This document shows, one piece after another, positions 18,066-26,877 of a DNA stretch of 64,000 nucleotides. The position numbers were made by a program, and so were the translations under genes. Source of the DNA: Acrocarpospora phusangensis. Lineage in GTDB: Bacteria; Actinomycetota; Actinomycetes; Streptosporangiales; Streptosporangiaceae. The stretch lies in assembly GCF_016862995.1 (NCBI RefSeq), contig NZ_BOOA01000043.1:16948-80947 (forward strand), written 5' to 3'. A model generated the notes under the pieces. It was given only the letters and a program-made list of their open reading frames with translations, had not been told where the DNA came from and did not search any database. How positions within the stretch are numbered: position 1 is the stretch's first letter; every line of letters begins with the position of its first letter.

Positions 18066-19694
18066 TCAGCGGGCGAATTCGGTGGCGCGGGACTCGCGGA
18101 CGACCGTGATGCGGATCTGGCCCGGGTAGGTGAGTTCCTCTTCGACCTGCTTCGCGACGTCGCGTGCGATCACCTGGGCCTGGATGTCGTCCACGTTGTC
18201 CGGACGCACCATGACCCGGATCTCCCGGCCGGCCTGCATGGCGAACACCTTGTCGACGCCCTCGTAGGACTGGGCGATCTCCTCCAGGCGCTCCAGCCGC
18301 TTGACGTACGCCTCCAGGGATTCACGGCGGGCCCCGGGACGACTGCCGCTGATCGCGTCGGCGGCCTGGGTCAGGACGGCCTCGACGGTGCGGACCTCGA
18401 CCTCGTTGTGGTGGGCCTCGATGGCGTGGACCACGTCCTCGTGCTCGCCGTACCGACGGGCGATCTCGGCGCCGATGAGGGCGTGGCTGCCCTCCACCTC
18501 GTGCGTGAGCGCCTTGCCGATGTCGTGCAGCAGGGCACAGCGCTTGACGAGATCCCGATCCAGCCGCAGCTCCGACGCCATGATCCCGGCGATGTGCGCG
18601 GACTCGATCAGATGCTTCAGCACGTTCTGCCCATACGAGGTGCGATAACGCAGCTGCCCGAGCAAGGTGACCAGTTCCGGGTGCATGTCGGTGATGCCGA
18701 GTTCGACCAGCGCATCCTCACCCGCGCGTACACAAAGATCTTGAACTTCGGCCTTGCTGCGCTCGTAAGCCTCCTCGATGCGCTGCGGGTGAATACGGCC
18801 GTCGAGCACCAGCTTCTCCAGGGTCAACCGTGCGGTCTCCCTGCGGACGGGATCGAAACACGACAACAACACCGCCTCCGGCGTGTCATCGATGATCAGA
18901 TTGACCCCGGTGGTCGACTCGAACGCCCGGATGTTCCGCCCCTCACGCCCGATTATCCGCCCCTTCATCTCATCACCGGGCAGATGCAGCACACTCACCA
19001 CAGACTCAGCCGTCTGCTCCGTCGCCACCCGCTGAACCGCCAGCGTCACGATCTTGCAGGCTCGCTTCTCGCCTTCCTTCCGGGCATCACTCTCGATCTC
19101 CCGGACGATCAGCGCCGCCTCCCGCTTGGCCTGGTTCTCGATCTCCTTGACCAGCTCGTTCTTGGCCTGCTCCGCCGTCAGCCCGGCGACCCGCTCCAGG
19201 ATCTGCCGCCGCTTCTCCGCAACCTGATCAAGCTCAACCCGCCGATCGGCCAGCTCGGTCTCGGTCTCCGCCAGCTTCCTGGCCCGCTCGGCCTGCCGGC
19301 GCGCCTCCTCGTCGAGCCGCTGCTCCCGCTCCCCCAGGCGGTTCTCCCGCCGCTCCAGATCGGCGCGCAGCTCCTTCAGCTCGTTCTTGAGGATCCGCGA
19401 CTCCTCCTCGACCTCCCGCCGCATCAACGCCGCGTTCTCCACCAGCGCCTCAGACTTGCGGACGATCTCCCCGGCGTCGCCCTCGGCCTTCACCCGGATC
19501 TCGTCGGCGTCCCGCCGCGCCTGCTCCAGCTCCTTCTCCGTCAGCTCCGCCTTGAGCTGAGCGATCTGCTCGGCGGTCGGCCCGGTCTCCTTGGGAGCGG
19601 TACGGCGCAGCAACATGACCAGGAGGGCGGCAATCGCTACGAACGCCGCCAGCAGCACCGCCACTGCCAGCACGATCACGATCGTCATATCCAT
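18066..19694 (-). CDS. rny: Ribonuclease Y
   Basis: Membrane-anchored endoribonuclease that starts mRNA decay. The 542-residue protein has an N-terminal transmembrane helix (residues ~3-28). A long charged coiled coil follows (~35-210). A KH RNA-binding domain (GREGRNIRAFESTTGVNLII) and an HD domain (HDIGKA ... EAHHNEVE) complete it. ATG 19694 is chosen because GGAGGGG lies 9 nt upstream; the frame is open 16 codons further. The region upstream (19756-19782) holds an imperfect hairpin that could be part of its leader. Confidence 0.95.
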   Translation of the reverse strand: MDMTIVIVLAVAVLLAAFVAIAALLVMLLRRTAPKETGPTAEQIAQLKAELTEKELEQARRDADEIRVKAEGDAGEIVRKSEALVENAALMRREVEEESRILKNELKELRADLERRENRLGEREQRLDEEARRQAERARKLAETETELADRRVELDQVAEKRRQILERVAGLTAEQAKNELVKEIENQAKREAALIVREIESDARKEGEKRACKIVTLAVQRVATEQTAESVVSVLHLPGDEMKGRIIGREGRNIRAFESTTGVNLIIDDTPEAVLLSCFDPVRRETARLTLEKLVLDGRIHPQRIEEAYERSKAEVQDLCVRAGEDALVELGITDMHPELVTLLGQLRYRTSYGQNVLKHLIESAHIAGIMASELRLDRDLVKRCALLHDIGKALTHEVEGSHALIGAEIARRYGEHEDVVHAIEAHHNEVEVRTVEAVLTQAADAISGSRPGARRESLEAYVKRLERLEEIAQSYEGVDKVFAMQAGREIRVMVRPDNVDDIQAQVIARDVAKQVEEELTYPGQIRITVVRESRATEFAR

Positions 19695-20145
19695 TGCGCG
19701 CCCACCCCTCCTAGCGTCAGCCGGTAAAGGGGTCACAAGCACAGCACGGCAACGCCTGGTGGCGTAACACTGGCGTCACCAGGGCAGATATCGCACCCAA
19801 GAGCGGTCAGGGTCCGTATTTCACCGTTATGGCAATCCGCGCTGCGCGGAGTAACTCCTCACTGCGGTCGAGATTAAGCGTCAGAGAGGTAACGAGCAAG
19901 CAAAGACGCTCTGTCAAGCGACTTTTCCTCGATCATCTCCACAACCTGCAACCCCTGGAGCCCCAGCCCCTAACCCACAGCCCTCCCCCGAAAACCCCAA
20001 CCCCTAACACCACATACACCTCACCCCAAACCTCCCCCAACCACCCCACTTCCAACCCTCCACCCCATCAACACCACACCACCCTCCATCACCCGATTAG
20101 GACACCTCGCCGACACTCAGTGACCGTCCGTAGCCGACCGAGGCA
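19695..20145. other. Intergenic region with G-poor strand between rny and recX
   Basis: No gene is supported here. From 19756 to 19782 an imperfect hairpin (CTGGTGGCG / CGTCACCAG, 9-nt loop) may lie in the rny leader. From about 19940 to 20100 the plus strand is almost free of G and dominated by CCCC, ACC and CA tracts, unlike the surrounding DNA. It could be a slippage-prone, purine/pyrimidine-skewed tract or a decayed terminator zone for recX; I cannot assign a role. Confidence 0.5.
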
Positions 20146-20249
20146 ATCGTCGTAAGTCCCGGGTGGGATCAGTCGTCGCAAAGTTCCGGGTGGATCAATC
20201 GTCGTAAGCCTCGGGTGGGATCAGATCGTCAGTCTGAGGCGGGATGAAG
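20146..20249 (-). repeat. Tandem 26-27-bp repeats spanning the recX stop codon
   Basis: Four adjacent units (20225-20249, 20198-20224, 20172-20197, 20146-20171) each read, on the minus strand, like ATCCCACCCGAGGCTTACGA. The first two are coding, give FIPPQTDD and LIPPEAYDD, and form the RecX C terminus. The next two are 26 bp long, having lost a base, so the stop TGA (20195-20197) arises at a unit boundary. The array therefore continues as non-coding DNA after recX. Confidence 0.8.
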
Positions 20250-21520
20250 TCGTCCTCGTCACTGTCGGGGTAAGCAAGGCTTTCCTGTTCGAGGGCTTCT
20301 CGGACGACGCGGAAGGCCAGAGCCGGCGAGTACCCCTTGCGCGCGAGCATGCCGACCAACCTGCGCGTCCTCGCCTGAGGCTCCGCGTTCCTCGTCCCAG
20401 GAAGCTTGCGCGCCACCAAACGCCGAGCGGTCTCAACCTCCTCGTCCGGATCGAGTTGCTCCACGGCGTCCTTGACCGTGTCCTCAGACACCCCACGATG
20501 ACGCAACTCCTGAGCCAACGCCCGCCGGGCCAGACCCCGCCCCGCATGCCGCGAACTCACCCAGGCGGCGGCGAACGCCTCATCATCGATCAGGCCCACC
20601 TCCGAGAACCTCTCCAGCACGGCCTCGGCCACATCATCGGGAATCTCCCGCTTACGCAACGCCTCCGCCAACTGCGCCCGAGTCCGAGGCGCCATCGTCA
20701 ACAGCCGCAAACAAACCGCCCGAGCCCTAGCCTCAGGCCCATCCCCCTGCCCATCTCTCCCCGAACCACGACCACCCTCACGCCCACCCGCCCCCGAGTC
20801 ACGCCCACGACCACCCCTGCCCTCATCCCATCCCGAGCCCTGCGCATGACTGTCGCCGTGCCCATCCCGTCCCGAGCCCCGCGCATGACTGTCGCCGTAC
20901 TCATCCCGTCCCGAGCCGTGCACATGACTGTCCCCGTACTCATCCCGTCCCGAGCCGTGCACATGACTGTCCCCGTGCTCATCCCATCCCGAGGCATGCG
21001 CACGGTCATCACCGAGCCCGTCAGATCCCAGGCCAAGACCTTCCCGATCCCCGCCCGATCCCGAGCCGCGAGCGCCCCCGCGCCCACCCCATCCCGAAGC
21101 ACGCGCGCCACCATCCCCACGCCTGTTCATTCCCGAGGAACGCGCGCGGCGACCGCTGCGCTCCTGACGGCTCTCTTCGCCACTCCCGAAACGCGCACGC
21201 CCGGAACGCCTGCGCCCTTCAGCCTGACCTCTCTCGCGCGACCCGTCCCCTTCGCCGGGTTCCGGGGCCCAGCCAGGACCGGAAGACCAGTCGGCGTCAG
21301 AAAACAAACCGCTCGGAGACGACCGATCGTTCGGCTTGGCAAGCTCGGAGAACCAGTCGTCCGCGCTGTCCTCGGACTTGGCGCCCTGTCCGCCCTCATC
21401 TCCTGCGGACTGTCTGGATCGGCGACCGGAGCGCCCTCTGGCGCGCGGAACCTGTCGGCCGGATCCGTCGGCGTCTTCCCAGGCGTGGCCTCCGGCGTGA
21501 GTCTCCCCATCTGAATCCAT
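20195..21520 (-). CDS. recX: RecX regulatory protein with long repeat-bearing N-terminal extension
   Basis: RecX binds RecA filaments and limits their growth. The conserved three-helix RecX repeats fill residues ~265-430 (RAVCLRLLTMAPRTRAQLAE, DDEAFAAAWVSSRHAGRGLA, GVSEDTVKDAVEQLDPDEE). The preceding ~265 residues are a disordered Gly/Ser/Arg/Asp-rich extension containing 13-residue repeats such as GDSHVHGSGRDEY, encoded by 39-bp tandem DNA repeats. At 441 residues it is about twice a typical actinobacterial RecX. ATG 21520 starts the frame; an internal start cannot be excluded. Unusually, a HIT gene separates it from recA. Confidence 0.9.
   Translation of the reverse strand: MDSDGETHAGGHAWEDADGSGRQVPRARGRSGRRSRQSAGDEGGQGAKSEDSADDWFSELAKPNDRSSPSGLFSDADWSSGPGWAPEPGEGDGSRERGQAEGRRRSGRARFGSGEESRQERSGRRARSSGMNRRGDGGARASGWGGRGGARGSGSGGDREGLGLGSDGLGDDRAHASGWDEHGDSHVHGSGRDEYGDSHVHGSGRDEYGDSHARGSGRDGHGDSHAQGSGWDEGRGGRGRDSGAGGREGGRGSGRDGQGDGPEARARAVCLRLLTMAPRTRAQLAEALRKREIPDDVAEAVLERFSEVGLIDDEAFAAAWVSSRHAGRGLARRALAQELRHRGVSEDTVKDAVEQLDPDEEVETARRLVARKLPGTRNAEPQARTRRLVGMLARKGYSPALAFRVVREALEQESLAYPDSDEDDFIPPQTDDLIPPEAYDD
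20818..21000. repeat. 39-bp tandem repeats inside recX
   Basis: CATGACTGTC recurs at 20845, 20884, 20923 and 20962, exactly 39 bp apart, with decayed flanking units. The unit is a multiple of three and encodes 13 residues (GDSH-xx-GSGRD-xx) without stops. Units are directly adjacent with no spacers, so this is a coding minisatellite and not a CRISPR array. Confidence 0.92.
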
Positions 21521-21583
21521 AGTCCTGACCTACCGTTCCTCGAACCAAAGCACCTGGAGCGCGTCCCTCAACCAGCGGAACCG

Positions 21584-22189
21584 TCACTCGGCCAGAGCGG
21601 TCCGGAGCCGTCTGGCCAGGTTGGTCGCGTCGTTGATCGTCCACGGGATGACACCGTTCTCGGTCATCAACGCGTGATACTGCTGCTGCTCATAAGGGAT
21701 ATCCGGCGGCAAGGCCGCGATATGCCAGTGAAGATGCGAATTGCCCTGCTGACTGCCCAGCGATAACAGGTAGGTGCGCTCGGACGAAACAACCTGCTCC
21801 ACGGCAAGCGCGACCCGACGAACAACCGACATCAACTGGAGATAGGCGTCCTCATCCAGATCACGCACCACGTGCTCGATATGCGCCTTGGGGGCGACCA
21901 AGACCTTGCCGGGCATCGTCGGATGCCGATCCAAGAAGGCGATATGCCGCGCATCCTCATACACGACCTGCTCAAGGTCATAACCAGGCTGATCATCGAC
22001 GACGGCACACACGAAGCAGGTCCCAAGCTGAGCACGCCGAACATACGCATCAAGATCGAACGCTACGTTCCGCAGAGGTGCGGACCCACCGGGCCCCGAC
22101 GGCCAGCCACCGAATTCAACCGGGGCCGCACCCTGTCCGCCCAGCTCGGACACACCCGACTCCGTGTTCTGAGGATCGGTCGTATCCAT
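21584..22189 (-). CDS. HIT-family nucleotide hydrolase/transferase
   Basis: A 201-residue cytosolic protein of the histidine-triad superfamily, which hydrolyses or transfers nucleotide phosphoramidates and dinucleotides. The triad is in SHLHWHIAAL (His152, His154, His156). KVLVAPKAHIEHV forms the conserved strand before it, and FVCAVVDD carries a Cys pair-like motif. The first ~40 residues are a Gly/Pro-rich extension. ATG 22189 sits 5 nt after GGAGAG and is preferred over GTG 22195. It lies between recA and recX on the same strand, an unusual interruption of that pair. Confidence 0.92.
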   Translation of the reverse strand: MDTTDPQNTESGVSELGGQGAAPVEFGGWPSGPGGSAPLRNVAFDLDAYVRRAQLGTCFVCAVVDDQPGYDLEQVVYEDARHIAFLDRHPTMPGKVLVAPKAHIEHVVRDLDEDAYLQLMSVVRRVALAVEQVVSSERTYLLSLGSQQGNSHLHWHIAALPPDIPYEQQQYHALMTENGVIPWTINDATNLARRLRTALAE

Positions 22190-22472
22190 GAGCACTCTCC
22201 GGACCAGCTTTAGCCAATATCAATTTCAGCGTTCGAACGGGATCGACAGAACGACCACCATCCTCGCAAGATCCCCCGTCGACCCAAGCCGAACGCATGC
22301 CCCCAAGCACAGGATTCCCGAATCCAACACCCGAGCGACGACATCCGCAACACCGTAACCACAACGCAGGCCCAACAGAGACTGCGTTTGAAACCCTCAA
22401 CCCCACTCCGGCGTTCGCCCGCCCGGCACCCGACGAAGCGCCGATAAAGCAACGACTGGCGCGCCCACCGCC

Positions 22473-22851
22473 CACCTCGGCATGCACCTGCACGAACCAC
22501 ACGTGCTGGCGGTCGCCCAGCACGTGTGGGCAGCAGGACCGCGCCACGCGGTCGGCGGGAACCAGCCGAAGGGAGAGTTCCCCTCCCGGTCCATCCGGCC
22601 GCAGCTGGACAGACCGCACAACGAGGCCCGACGCCTCGGCGTGCACCTGCACGAACCCACACGTGCTGGTGGTCGCCCGGCACGACGGGCAGTGGGACCG
22701 CGCCGCACGGTCGGCGGGAACCAGTTGGACCGAAGGGAGAGCCCTCCATCCGGTCCGGAAGGTTGGTGGGAACCTGCCGGACCGGATGGGAGGGTCCCCT
22801 CCGGCCCAGGAGGTCGGTGGGGACCAGCGGAGCCGGAGGGGGAGGGAGGGT
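22473..22851. repeat. Non-coding tandem repeat block downstream of recA
   Basis: A unit of about 159 bp beginning CCTCGGCATGCACCTGCACG occurs at 22473-22631 and again from 22632 to about 22760. Its tail (GGTCGGCGGGAACCAG ... CCCTCC ... CCGG) is repeated twice more in shortened form up to 22851. Frames crossing it give repetitive Arg/Pro-rich shadows, and I support no gene from 22210 to 22851. Copy one contains a perfect hairpin (separate entry) that is broken in copy two. Confidence 0.8.
22497..22529 (-). terminator. Strong 13-bp hairpin downstream of recA
   Basis: CCACACGTGCTGG and CCAGCACGTGTGG form a perfect 13-bp stem with a 7-nt loop, about 320 bp after the recA stop. No U-tract follows, which is common for actinobacterial terminators. 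It could end the recA transcript before the HIT gene; an mRNA-stabilising role is an alternative. Confidence 0.5.
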
Positions 22852-25038
22852 CTAGACGTCGCCGGGCTTGGGGGTGGCCGACTTGGTGCGGCCGGTGGCG
22901 GCGGTCGCGGGAGCAGGAGCGGGGGCAGCGGCGGCCGGGGGCGCGTCGATGCGGGGTCCGACCCCGAGCTTCTCCTTGATCTTCTTCTCGATCTCGTTGG
23001 CGATGTCGGGGTTGTTCTTGAGGAAGTTGCGGGCGTTCTCCTTGCCCTGACCCAGCTGGTCCCCCTCGTACGTGTACCAGGCGCCCGCCTTGCGCACGAA
23101 GCCGTGCTCGACACCCATGTCGATCAGGCCGCCCTCGCGGGAGATGCCGAAGCCGTACAGAATGTCGAAGTCGGCCACGCGGAAGGGCGGGGCCATCTTG
23201 TTCTTGACGATCTTCACTCGCGTGCGGTTGCCGACCGGCTCGGTGCCGTCCTTCAGGGTCTCGATCCGGCGCACGTCAAGGCGCACCGAGGCGTAGAACT
23301 TCAGCGCCTTACCGCCCGTCGTGGTCTCGGGGCTGTTGTGCACCATGACTCCGTCGACGAAGTAGTTGTGCGTACCTTCGACCTCAAGGTCGAACTTCTT
23401 CATCGAACGCGTCCTGGGCTTGATGTGCACATCGAGGATCGCGGCCGGAACCAGCCGGTTCTCGGGCTCGGCGAACTGCGGCTCGGCCGCGAAACGGTCC
23501 TGGAAGCGGGGCAGCAGCTTGTGAGCCATCGACGGGTGTACGTAGGGGGCGACCAACTCCTGGAACTTCGCCGACGACTCGGTGCTGAACTGCAGTACCG
23601 CGATCTGGCGTGTGCCCGCGTGCCGGAGCTTGACGTCGAGCCCGTGAGTGTCGCGCAGGTAGTCCACCAGCCGATCCCGCGATCCCTCGCTCATGGCCTC
23701 GACACAGATCTCGATCCGCCCGGAACCGCCTTCAGTGCGCGTCTGGAGGCCCTTGGAGCGAACCGTGAACCCGCCATCGTCCATGTACCAGACAGCGAGG
23801 GCGAGCGGGCTGAGCGCCTTGAGGAAATCCCACGTCAGGTGCTTCTTGCCATCACCGAAGTAGACCACCTGGCGAAGCTCGTCTAGTTCGGGCAGCGGTG
23901 TGAAGTCGGCGAACACCGCACCCTTGGCGTTAGTGCTCCTGGAATGGCCGATGTTGCCCAGCAAGGCGCATTTCCAGCCGAGATACGCCTCCTGCTCGGC
24001 CCCATGGCCCATCCGGAAGCGAACGCCGGACCGCCCCCGGCGGTTGGGCGAAAGATTGCCGTCGCCCATGACCGAACCGAGGATCACCTGCCACTGCGAG
24101 TCGCTGAGCCGATGGGTTTCCGAGATCATGACACGGTCACCGGCGATGAGCTCACCGGCTTCGGCCCAGCCGCCGGGGGTGCGGACCAGGTGGTTCTCCG
24201 TGGCCGCGAACTGCGCCTTGCCATTACCACCCGACTTGGCGACGGTGAACTGCAGGAAACGCTCCGCGTTGCCGTTGTCGAACCAGTTCGCGATGCGGCG
24301 CGGCACCACCCGGTCGGTCTCCGGATCGTAGGAGAGGACTTCGACGTCCAGTCGCTGGTTGACGATCTTGCCGATCTTCTCCTGGGTACCGTCGGCAAGC
24401 GTCACCCGAGTGCCATACGAGAAGCAGCCGAACATCACGCCGATCTTCTCGCGGAGCTGGTTGATGAAGATCGCGGTGGTGCCGGTGTTGTTGAGGGCGC
24501 CGGCGACCTTGCGCAGGGCCTGGGACATCAGGCGGGCCTGGAGGCCGACGTGGCTGTCGCCCATCTCGCCCTCGATTTCGGCCTTGGGGACCAGGGCGGC
24601 CACCGAGTCGATGACGATGATGTCCACCGCGCCGGAGCGGATCAGCATGTCGGCGATCTCCAGCGCCTGCTCGCCGGTGTCCGGCTGGGAGACCAGCAGC
24701 GCGTCCACGTCGACGCCGAGCTTCTTGGCGTATTCGGGGTCGAGCGCGTGCTCCGCGTCGATGAAGGCGGCGATGCCGCCCTGGCGCTGGGCGTTGGCCA
24801 CCGCGTGCAGCGCGACCGTGGTCTTACCGGAGGATTCCGGGCCGTAGACCTCGACGATCCGGCCGCGGGGGAAGCCGCCGATGCCGAGCGCGACGTCAAG
24901 CGCGATCGCTCCGGTCGGGATCACTTCGATGGGGGCACGGGCATCATCGCCGAGGCGCATGACGGAACCCTTGCCGAACTGTCGCTCGATCTGGGCGAGG
25001 GCGGTCTCAAGGGCCTTCTCGCGGTCGTTGATTGCCAT
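22852..25038 (-). CDS. recA: Recombinase RecA interrupted by an intein
   Basis: Strand-exchange and SOS co-protease protein. The precursor is 728 residues. RecA sequence fills residues 1-204 and 569-728, giving 364 residues after splicing. Walker A GPESSGKT is at residues 66-73; loop and core motifs include [18 protein letters not shown] and [14 protein letters not shown]. The C-terminal tail is Ala/Pro-rich ([11 protein letters not shown]) and replaces the usual acidic tail. ATG 25038 ([10 protein letters not shown]) is the family start, with AGGGGG upstream. A consensus LexA operator lies in the promoter. RecX is the downstream partner after a HIT gene. Confidence 0.98.
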   Translation of the reverse strand: MAINDREKALETALAQIERQFGKGSVMRLGDDARAPIEVIPTGAIALDVALGIGGFPRGRIVEVYGPESSGKTTVALHAVANAQRQGGIAAFIDAEHALDPEYAKKLGVDVDALLVSQPDTGEQALEIADMLIRSGAVDIIVIDSVAALVPKAEIEGEMGDSHVGLQARLMSQALRKVAGALNNTGTTAIFINQLREKIGVMFGCFSYGTRVTLADGTQEKIGKIVNQRLDVEVLSYDPETDRVVPRRIANWFDNGNAERFLQFTVAKSGGNGKAQFAATENHLVRTPGGWAEAGELIAGDRVMISETHRLSDSQWQVILGSVMGDGNLSPNRRGRSGVRFRMGHGAEQEAYLGWKCALLGNIGHSRSTNAKGAVFADFTPLPELDELRQVVYFGDGKKHLTWDFLKALSPLALAVWYMDDGGFTVRSKGLQTRTEGGSGRIEICVEAMSEGSRDRLVDYLRDTHGLDVKLRHAGTRQIAVLQFSTESSAKFQELVAPYVHPSMAHKLLPRFQDRFAAEPQFAEPENRLVPAAILDVHIKPRTRSMKKFDLEVEGTHNYFVDGVMVHNSPETTTGGKALKFYASVRLDVRRIETLKDGTEPVGNRTRVKIVKNKMAPPFRVADFDILYGFGISREGGLIDMGVEHGFVRKAGAWYTYEGDQLGQGKENARNFLKNNPDIANEIEKKIKEKLGVGPRIDAPPAAAAPAPAPATAATGRTKSATPKPGDV
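23335..24426 (-). mobile_element. RecA intein with LAGLIDADG homing endonuclease domain
   Basis: A 364-residue in-frame intein (precursor residues 205-568). It begins with Cys ([14 protein letters not shown], block A). Block B is [12 protein letters not shown]. The LAGLIDADG-type endonuclease motifs are ILGSVMGDG and AVWYMDDGG. It ends [20 protein letters not shown], with Ser as first C-extein residue. The insertion point is MFG/SPE. From memory this is the site used by the Mycobacterium leprae RecA intein and not the M. tuberculosis site (after VKNK). All splicing residues look intact, and both endonuclease acidic residues are present, so it may still be mobile. Confidence 0.95.
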
Positions 25039-25150
25039 TGGGGTGCCCCCTGTGAGGGTCGTGGTTTTCTCGGTCACCGGAAAGCTACGGGGTGCCGCCG
25101 ACATTTTCCGGAGCCTCACAGTAGAGGCGACGTACCAAGGCGGCAGGTCA

Positions 25151-25179
25151 AATATAGCCGAACGACTGTTCGATCTCAC
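25151..25179 (-). promoter_or_regulatory. recA promoter with LexA box in the spacer
   Basis: On the minus strand, GTGAGA (25179-25174) and TATATT (25156-25151) are separated by 17 bp. That spacer holds CGAACAGTCGTTCG (25172-25159), a full match to the Gram-positive/actinobacterial SOS box CGAAC-N4-GTTCG. LexA bound there would block RNA polymerase directly. The leader to ATG 25038 would be about 105 nt. Confidence 0.85.
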
Positions 25180-25365
25180 CCGGAACCGGTGGATACTTTC
25201 CCCCGAGGGCCGCGTACGCACCCGGGAACGCCGCTCGCCACCCCAACCTCAGAGTCACATTCCCGGGCATTCTCTCCGAGCTGTTGCCACGTCACTGACC
25301 TGCAGCGATCCTTGAAGAAACGGGCCGTTCGCGCGGCCGAGGACTGCGAACCCCTAGGTGGCGAC

Positions 25366-25638
25366 GTGGCGAGCACTAGCGCGTACGCCCGGCAACGCCG
25401 TACCCATCTGGAGGCGCTGGCCGAGCAGTTACCGGAGCGCGGGCTCGTGAGCCGCATGCTCGGGGGCGACGATCCCGTCCTGTGGGTCTGGCATCCGCAC
25501 ACGGGCAGGCAGACGATCGTCTTCGCCACGCCCGCGAAGGACGGCTGGCTCTTCCTCTGGTCGCCGGACGGGCAGGAGAGCGCGGAGGACCTCGACCTCA
25601 CCGCGGACTCGGTCAAGAAACTCCTGGCCGAATCCTGA
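25366..25638 (+). CDS. Small conserved actinobacterial protein of unknown function
   Basis: A 90-residue protein from GTG 25366 behind AGGTGG (VASTSAYARQRRTHLEALAE). It has a short basic helix, then a compact mixed region (DPVLWVWHPHTGRQTIVFA, GWLFLWSPDG) and an acidic C terminus. It is divergent from recA and convergent with the DUF3046 gene. No catalytic motif or membrane segment is seen. I recognise it only as a recA-linked small protein; function unknown. Confidence 0.75.
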   Translation: MASTSAYARQRRTHLEALAEQLPERGLVSRMLGGDDPVLWVWHPHTGRQTIVFATPAKDGWLFLWSPDGQESAEDLDLTADSVKKLLAES

Positions 25639-25661
25639 ACCAGGCGGGGCCAGGGCGGGGC

Positions 25662-25856
25662 TCAGCGCAGGCGCGTGTCCACGTCGACGGTCTGGCACAC
25701 GGCTCGCCAGACCTGCTTGGCGCCCACGCCGTCGGCCAGGGCCTGCTCCACCGTACGGCTGCCCAGGTCGGCGATGACGTAGTCACGGGCCCACGACTCC
25801 GCGTACCCCTCGCCGAAGTGGGTGTTCATCCGATCCCAGAATTCAGTGAGGCGCAT
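25662..25856 (-). CDS. DUF3046 protein
   Basis: A 64-residue protein from ATG 25856. The sequence MRLTEFWDRMNTHFGEGYA ... SWARDYVIADLGSRTV ... VWRAVC is characteristic of DUF3046, a small cytosolic actinobacterial family often encoded beside recA. Function is not established. A longer frame exists upstream to 26066 but overlaps the small basic-protein gene and lacks conservation. Confidence 0.92.
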   Translation of the reverse strand: MRLTEFWDRMNTHFGEGYAESWARDYVIADLGSRTVEQALADGVGAKQVWRAVCQTVDVDTRLR

Positions 25857-25952
25857 GGGTTCAAGTATGGCCGGGACTGGGATAGGAAGAATCCACGACG
25901 GAACGGGCGTGACCCGGGGGACGCGCCGAAGCGCAAGCACTGGGAGGCCCCC

Positions 25953-26129
25953 ATGCCCAAGCTCACCCCTGCGGTACGTCACGCGCGCAAGGCCAGGAAG
26001 AAGCTCCTGCGTCACCAGCTTCGCCAGGCCGTACTCGCGCAGAAGGCCGAACGCGCCGAGCGGCATGCCGCCATCGCTCCGGTCCCCCGCGAGGGCGTCC
26101 CCAGAACCCGCCGGGCCTCGCGTCGCTGA
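25953..26129 (+). CDS. Small basic protein, uncharacterised
   Basis: A 58-residue frame from ATG 25953 with GGGAGG 6 nt upstream. About 40 percent of residues are Lys, Arg or His (VRHARKARKKLLRHQLRQAV), mostly in one predicted helix. It could bind nucleic acid or be a spurious frame. It ends 21 bp from the convergent VOC gene stop. Confidence 0.5.
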   Translation: MPKLTPAVRHARKARKKLLRHQLRQAVLAQKAERAERHAAIAPVPREGVPRTRRASRR

Positions 26130-26150
26130 GGTTTATCCCGGTCCGTCCGG

Positions 26151-26639
26151 TCAGAGGACGCGGGAGCCGTACATTTCGCCGAGCGGGTCGGCGAGGAGTT
26201 CCAGGCGGGCGCCGTCGGGATCGCAGAAGTAGATCGAAGCACCGCTTTCCAGCACATGCGGTACGCCTGCCGCTTCCAGCTTGCCCCGGAGCCGTTCCCA
26301 GCTGACGGGATCGACGGAGATCGCGATGTGGTGCAGCCCGCCGAGCACTTCCTGGTACGGCCCGAGGTCCAGGCCGGGGAAGTCGAAGAAGGCGAGCAGG
26401 TTGCCGTTCCCGATGTCGAAGAAGAAGTGGTTGGAGCCCTTGTAGTCCCGGTTCTCGAAGATCTCGGTCAGCGGGAACTCCAGGAGGCCCTGGTAGAATT
26501 CGATGGTACGTTCGACGTTGGAGGAGAGCAGGGCGAAGTGGTGGAGGCCCCGGGCGCTGCTCGGCGGTCGCCGCTCTTTGAGGTAGCGGTCGCGGATTTC
26601 TTCACGCGTTGACTCGATGGCCGCGTAGTCAATGTCCAT
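26151..26639 (-). CDS. VOC-superfamily (glyoxalase/dioxygenase-fold) protein
   Basis: A 162-residue cytosolic protein. After a 30-residue basic helix come two beta-alpha-beta-beta-beta modules: GLHHFALLSSNVERTIEFYQ and GGLHHIAISVDPVSWERL. Expected metal ligands are His in HHFAL, His in HHIAI and Glu in DPDGARLELL. The family includes glyoxalases, extradiol dioxygenases and resistance proteins; the substrate cannot be assigned. It is divergent from the Lhr-type helicase gene across 238 bp, which holds only a short imperfect hairpin (26649-26676). Confidence 0.88.
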   Translation of the reverse strand: MDIDYAAIESTREEIRDRYLKERRPPSSARGLHHFALLSSNVERTIEFYQGLLEFPLTEIFENRDYKGSNHFFFDIGNGNLLAFFDFPGLDLGPYQEVLGGLHHIAISVDPVSWERLRGKLEAAGVPHVLESGASIYFCDPDGARLELLADPLGEMYGSRVL

Positions 26640-26877
26640 AGTTCAGGTGATTGTCCCCCAAAAGGGGCGATCAATCCGTCACGACAGCCACAATCTCCTC
26701 CTTACGCGGAGTCTGTGCCCGCTCCTGTGATCGCACGTCGCAAGCCGTGCCGGGAGGAGGGTGAATCGGCGATGCGTTGATATATGGGCACGGATCGGTG
26801 CCGCAGGATTCTGTCGGTGCGGGGATGCATGATGGGTGGCAGACCGAGACCGGCATCGTGGCGGGTTAGGGGGAACG

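Noticed and set aside
16277..18109. 610-codon frame over the S9 peptidase
   Set aside because: Out-of-frame shadow rich in Arg; the in-frame product has all peptidase motifs.
20818..21000. Possible CRISPR array in the 39-bp repeats
   Set aside because: Units are directly adjacent, multiples of three, open in the recX frame and lack spacers; no cas genes are present.
22116..23114. 332-codon and 179-codon minus-strand frames between HIT and recA genes
   Set aside because: They lie across the repeated non-coding block and the recA 3' end; the products are Arg/Pro/Ser repeats without a ribosome site.
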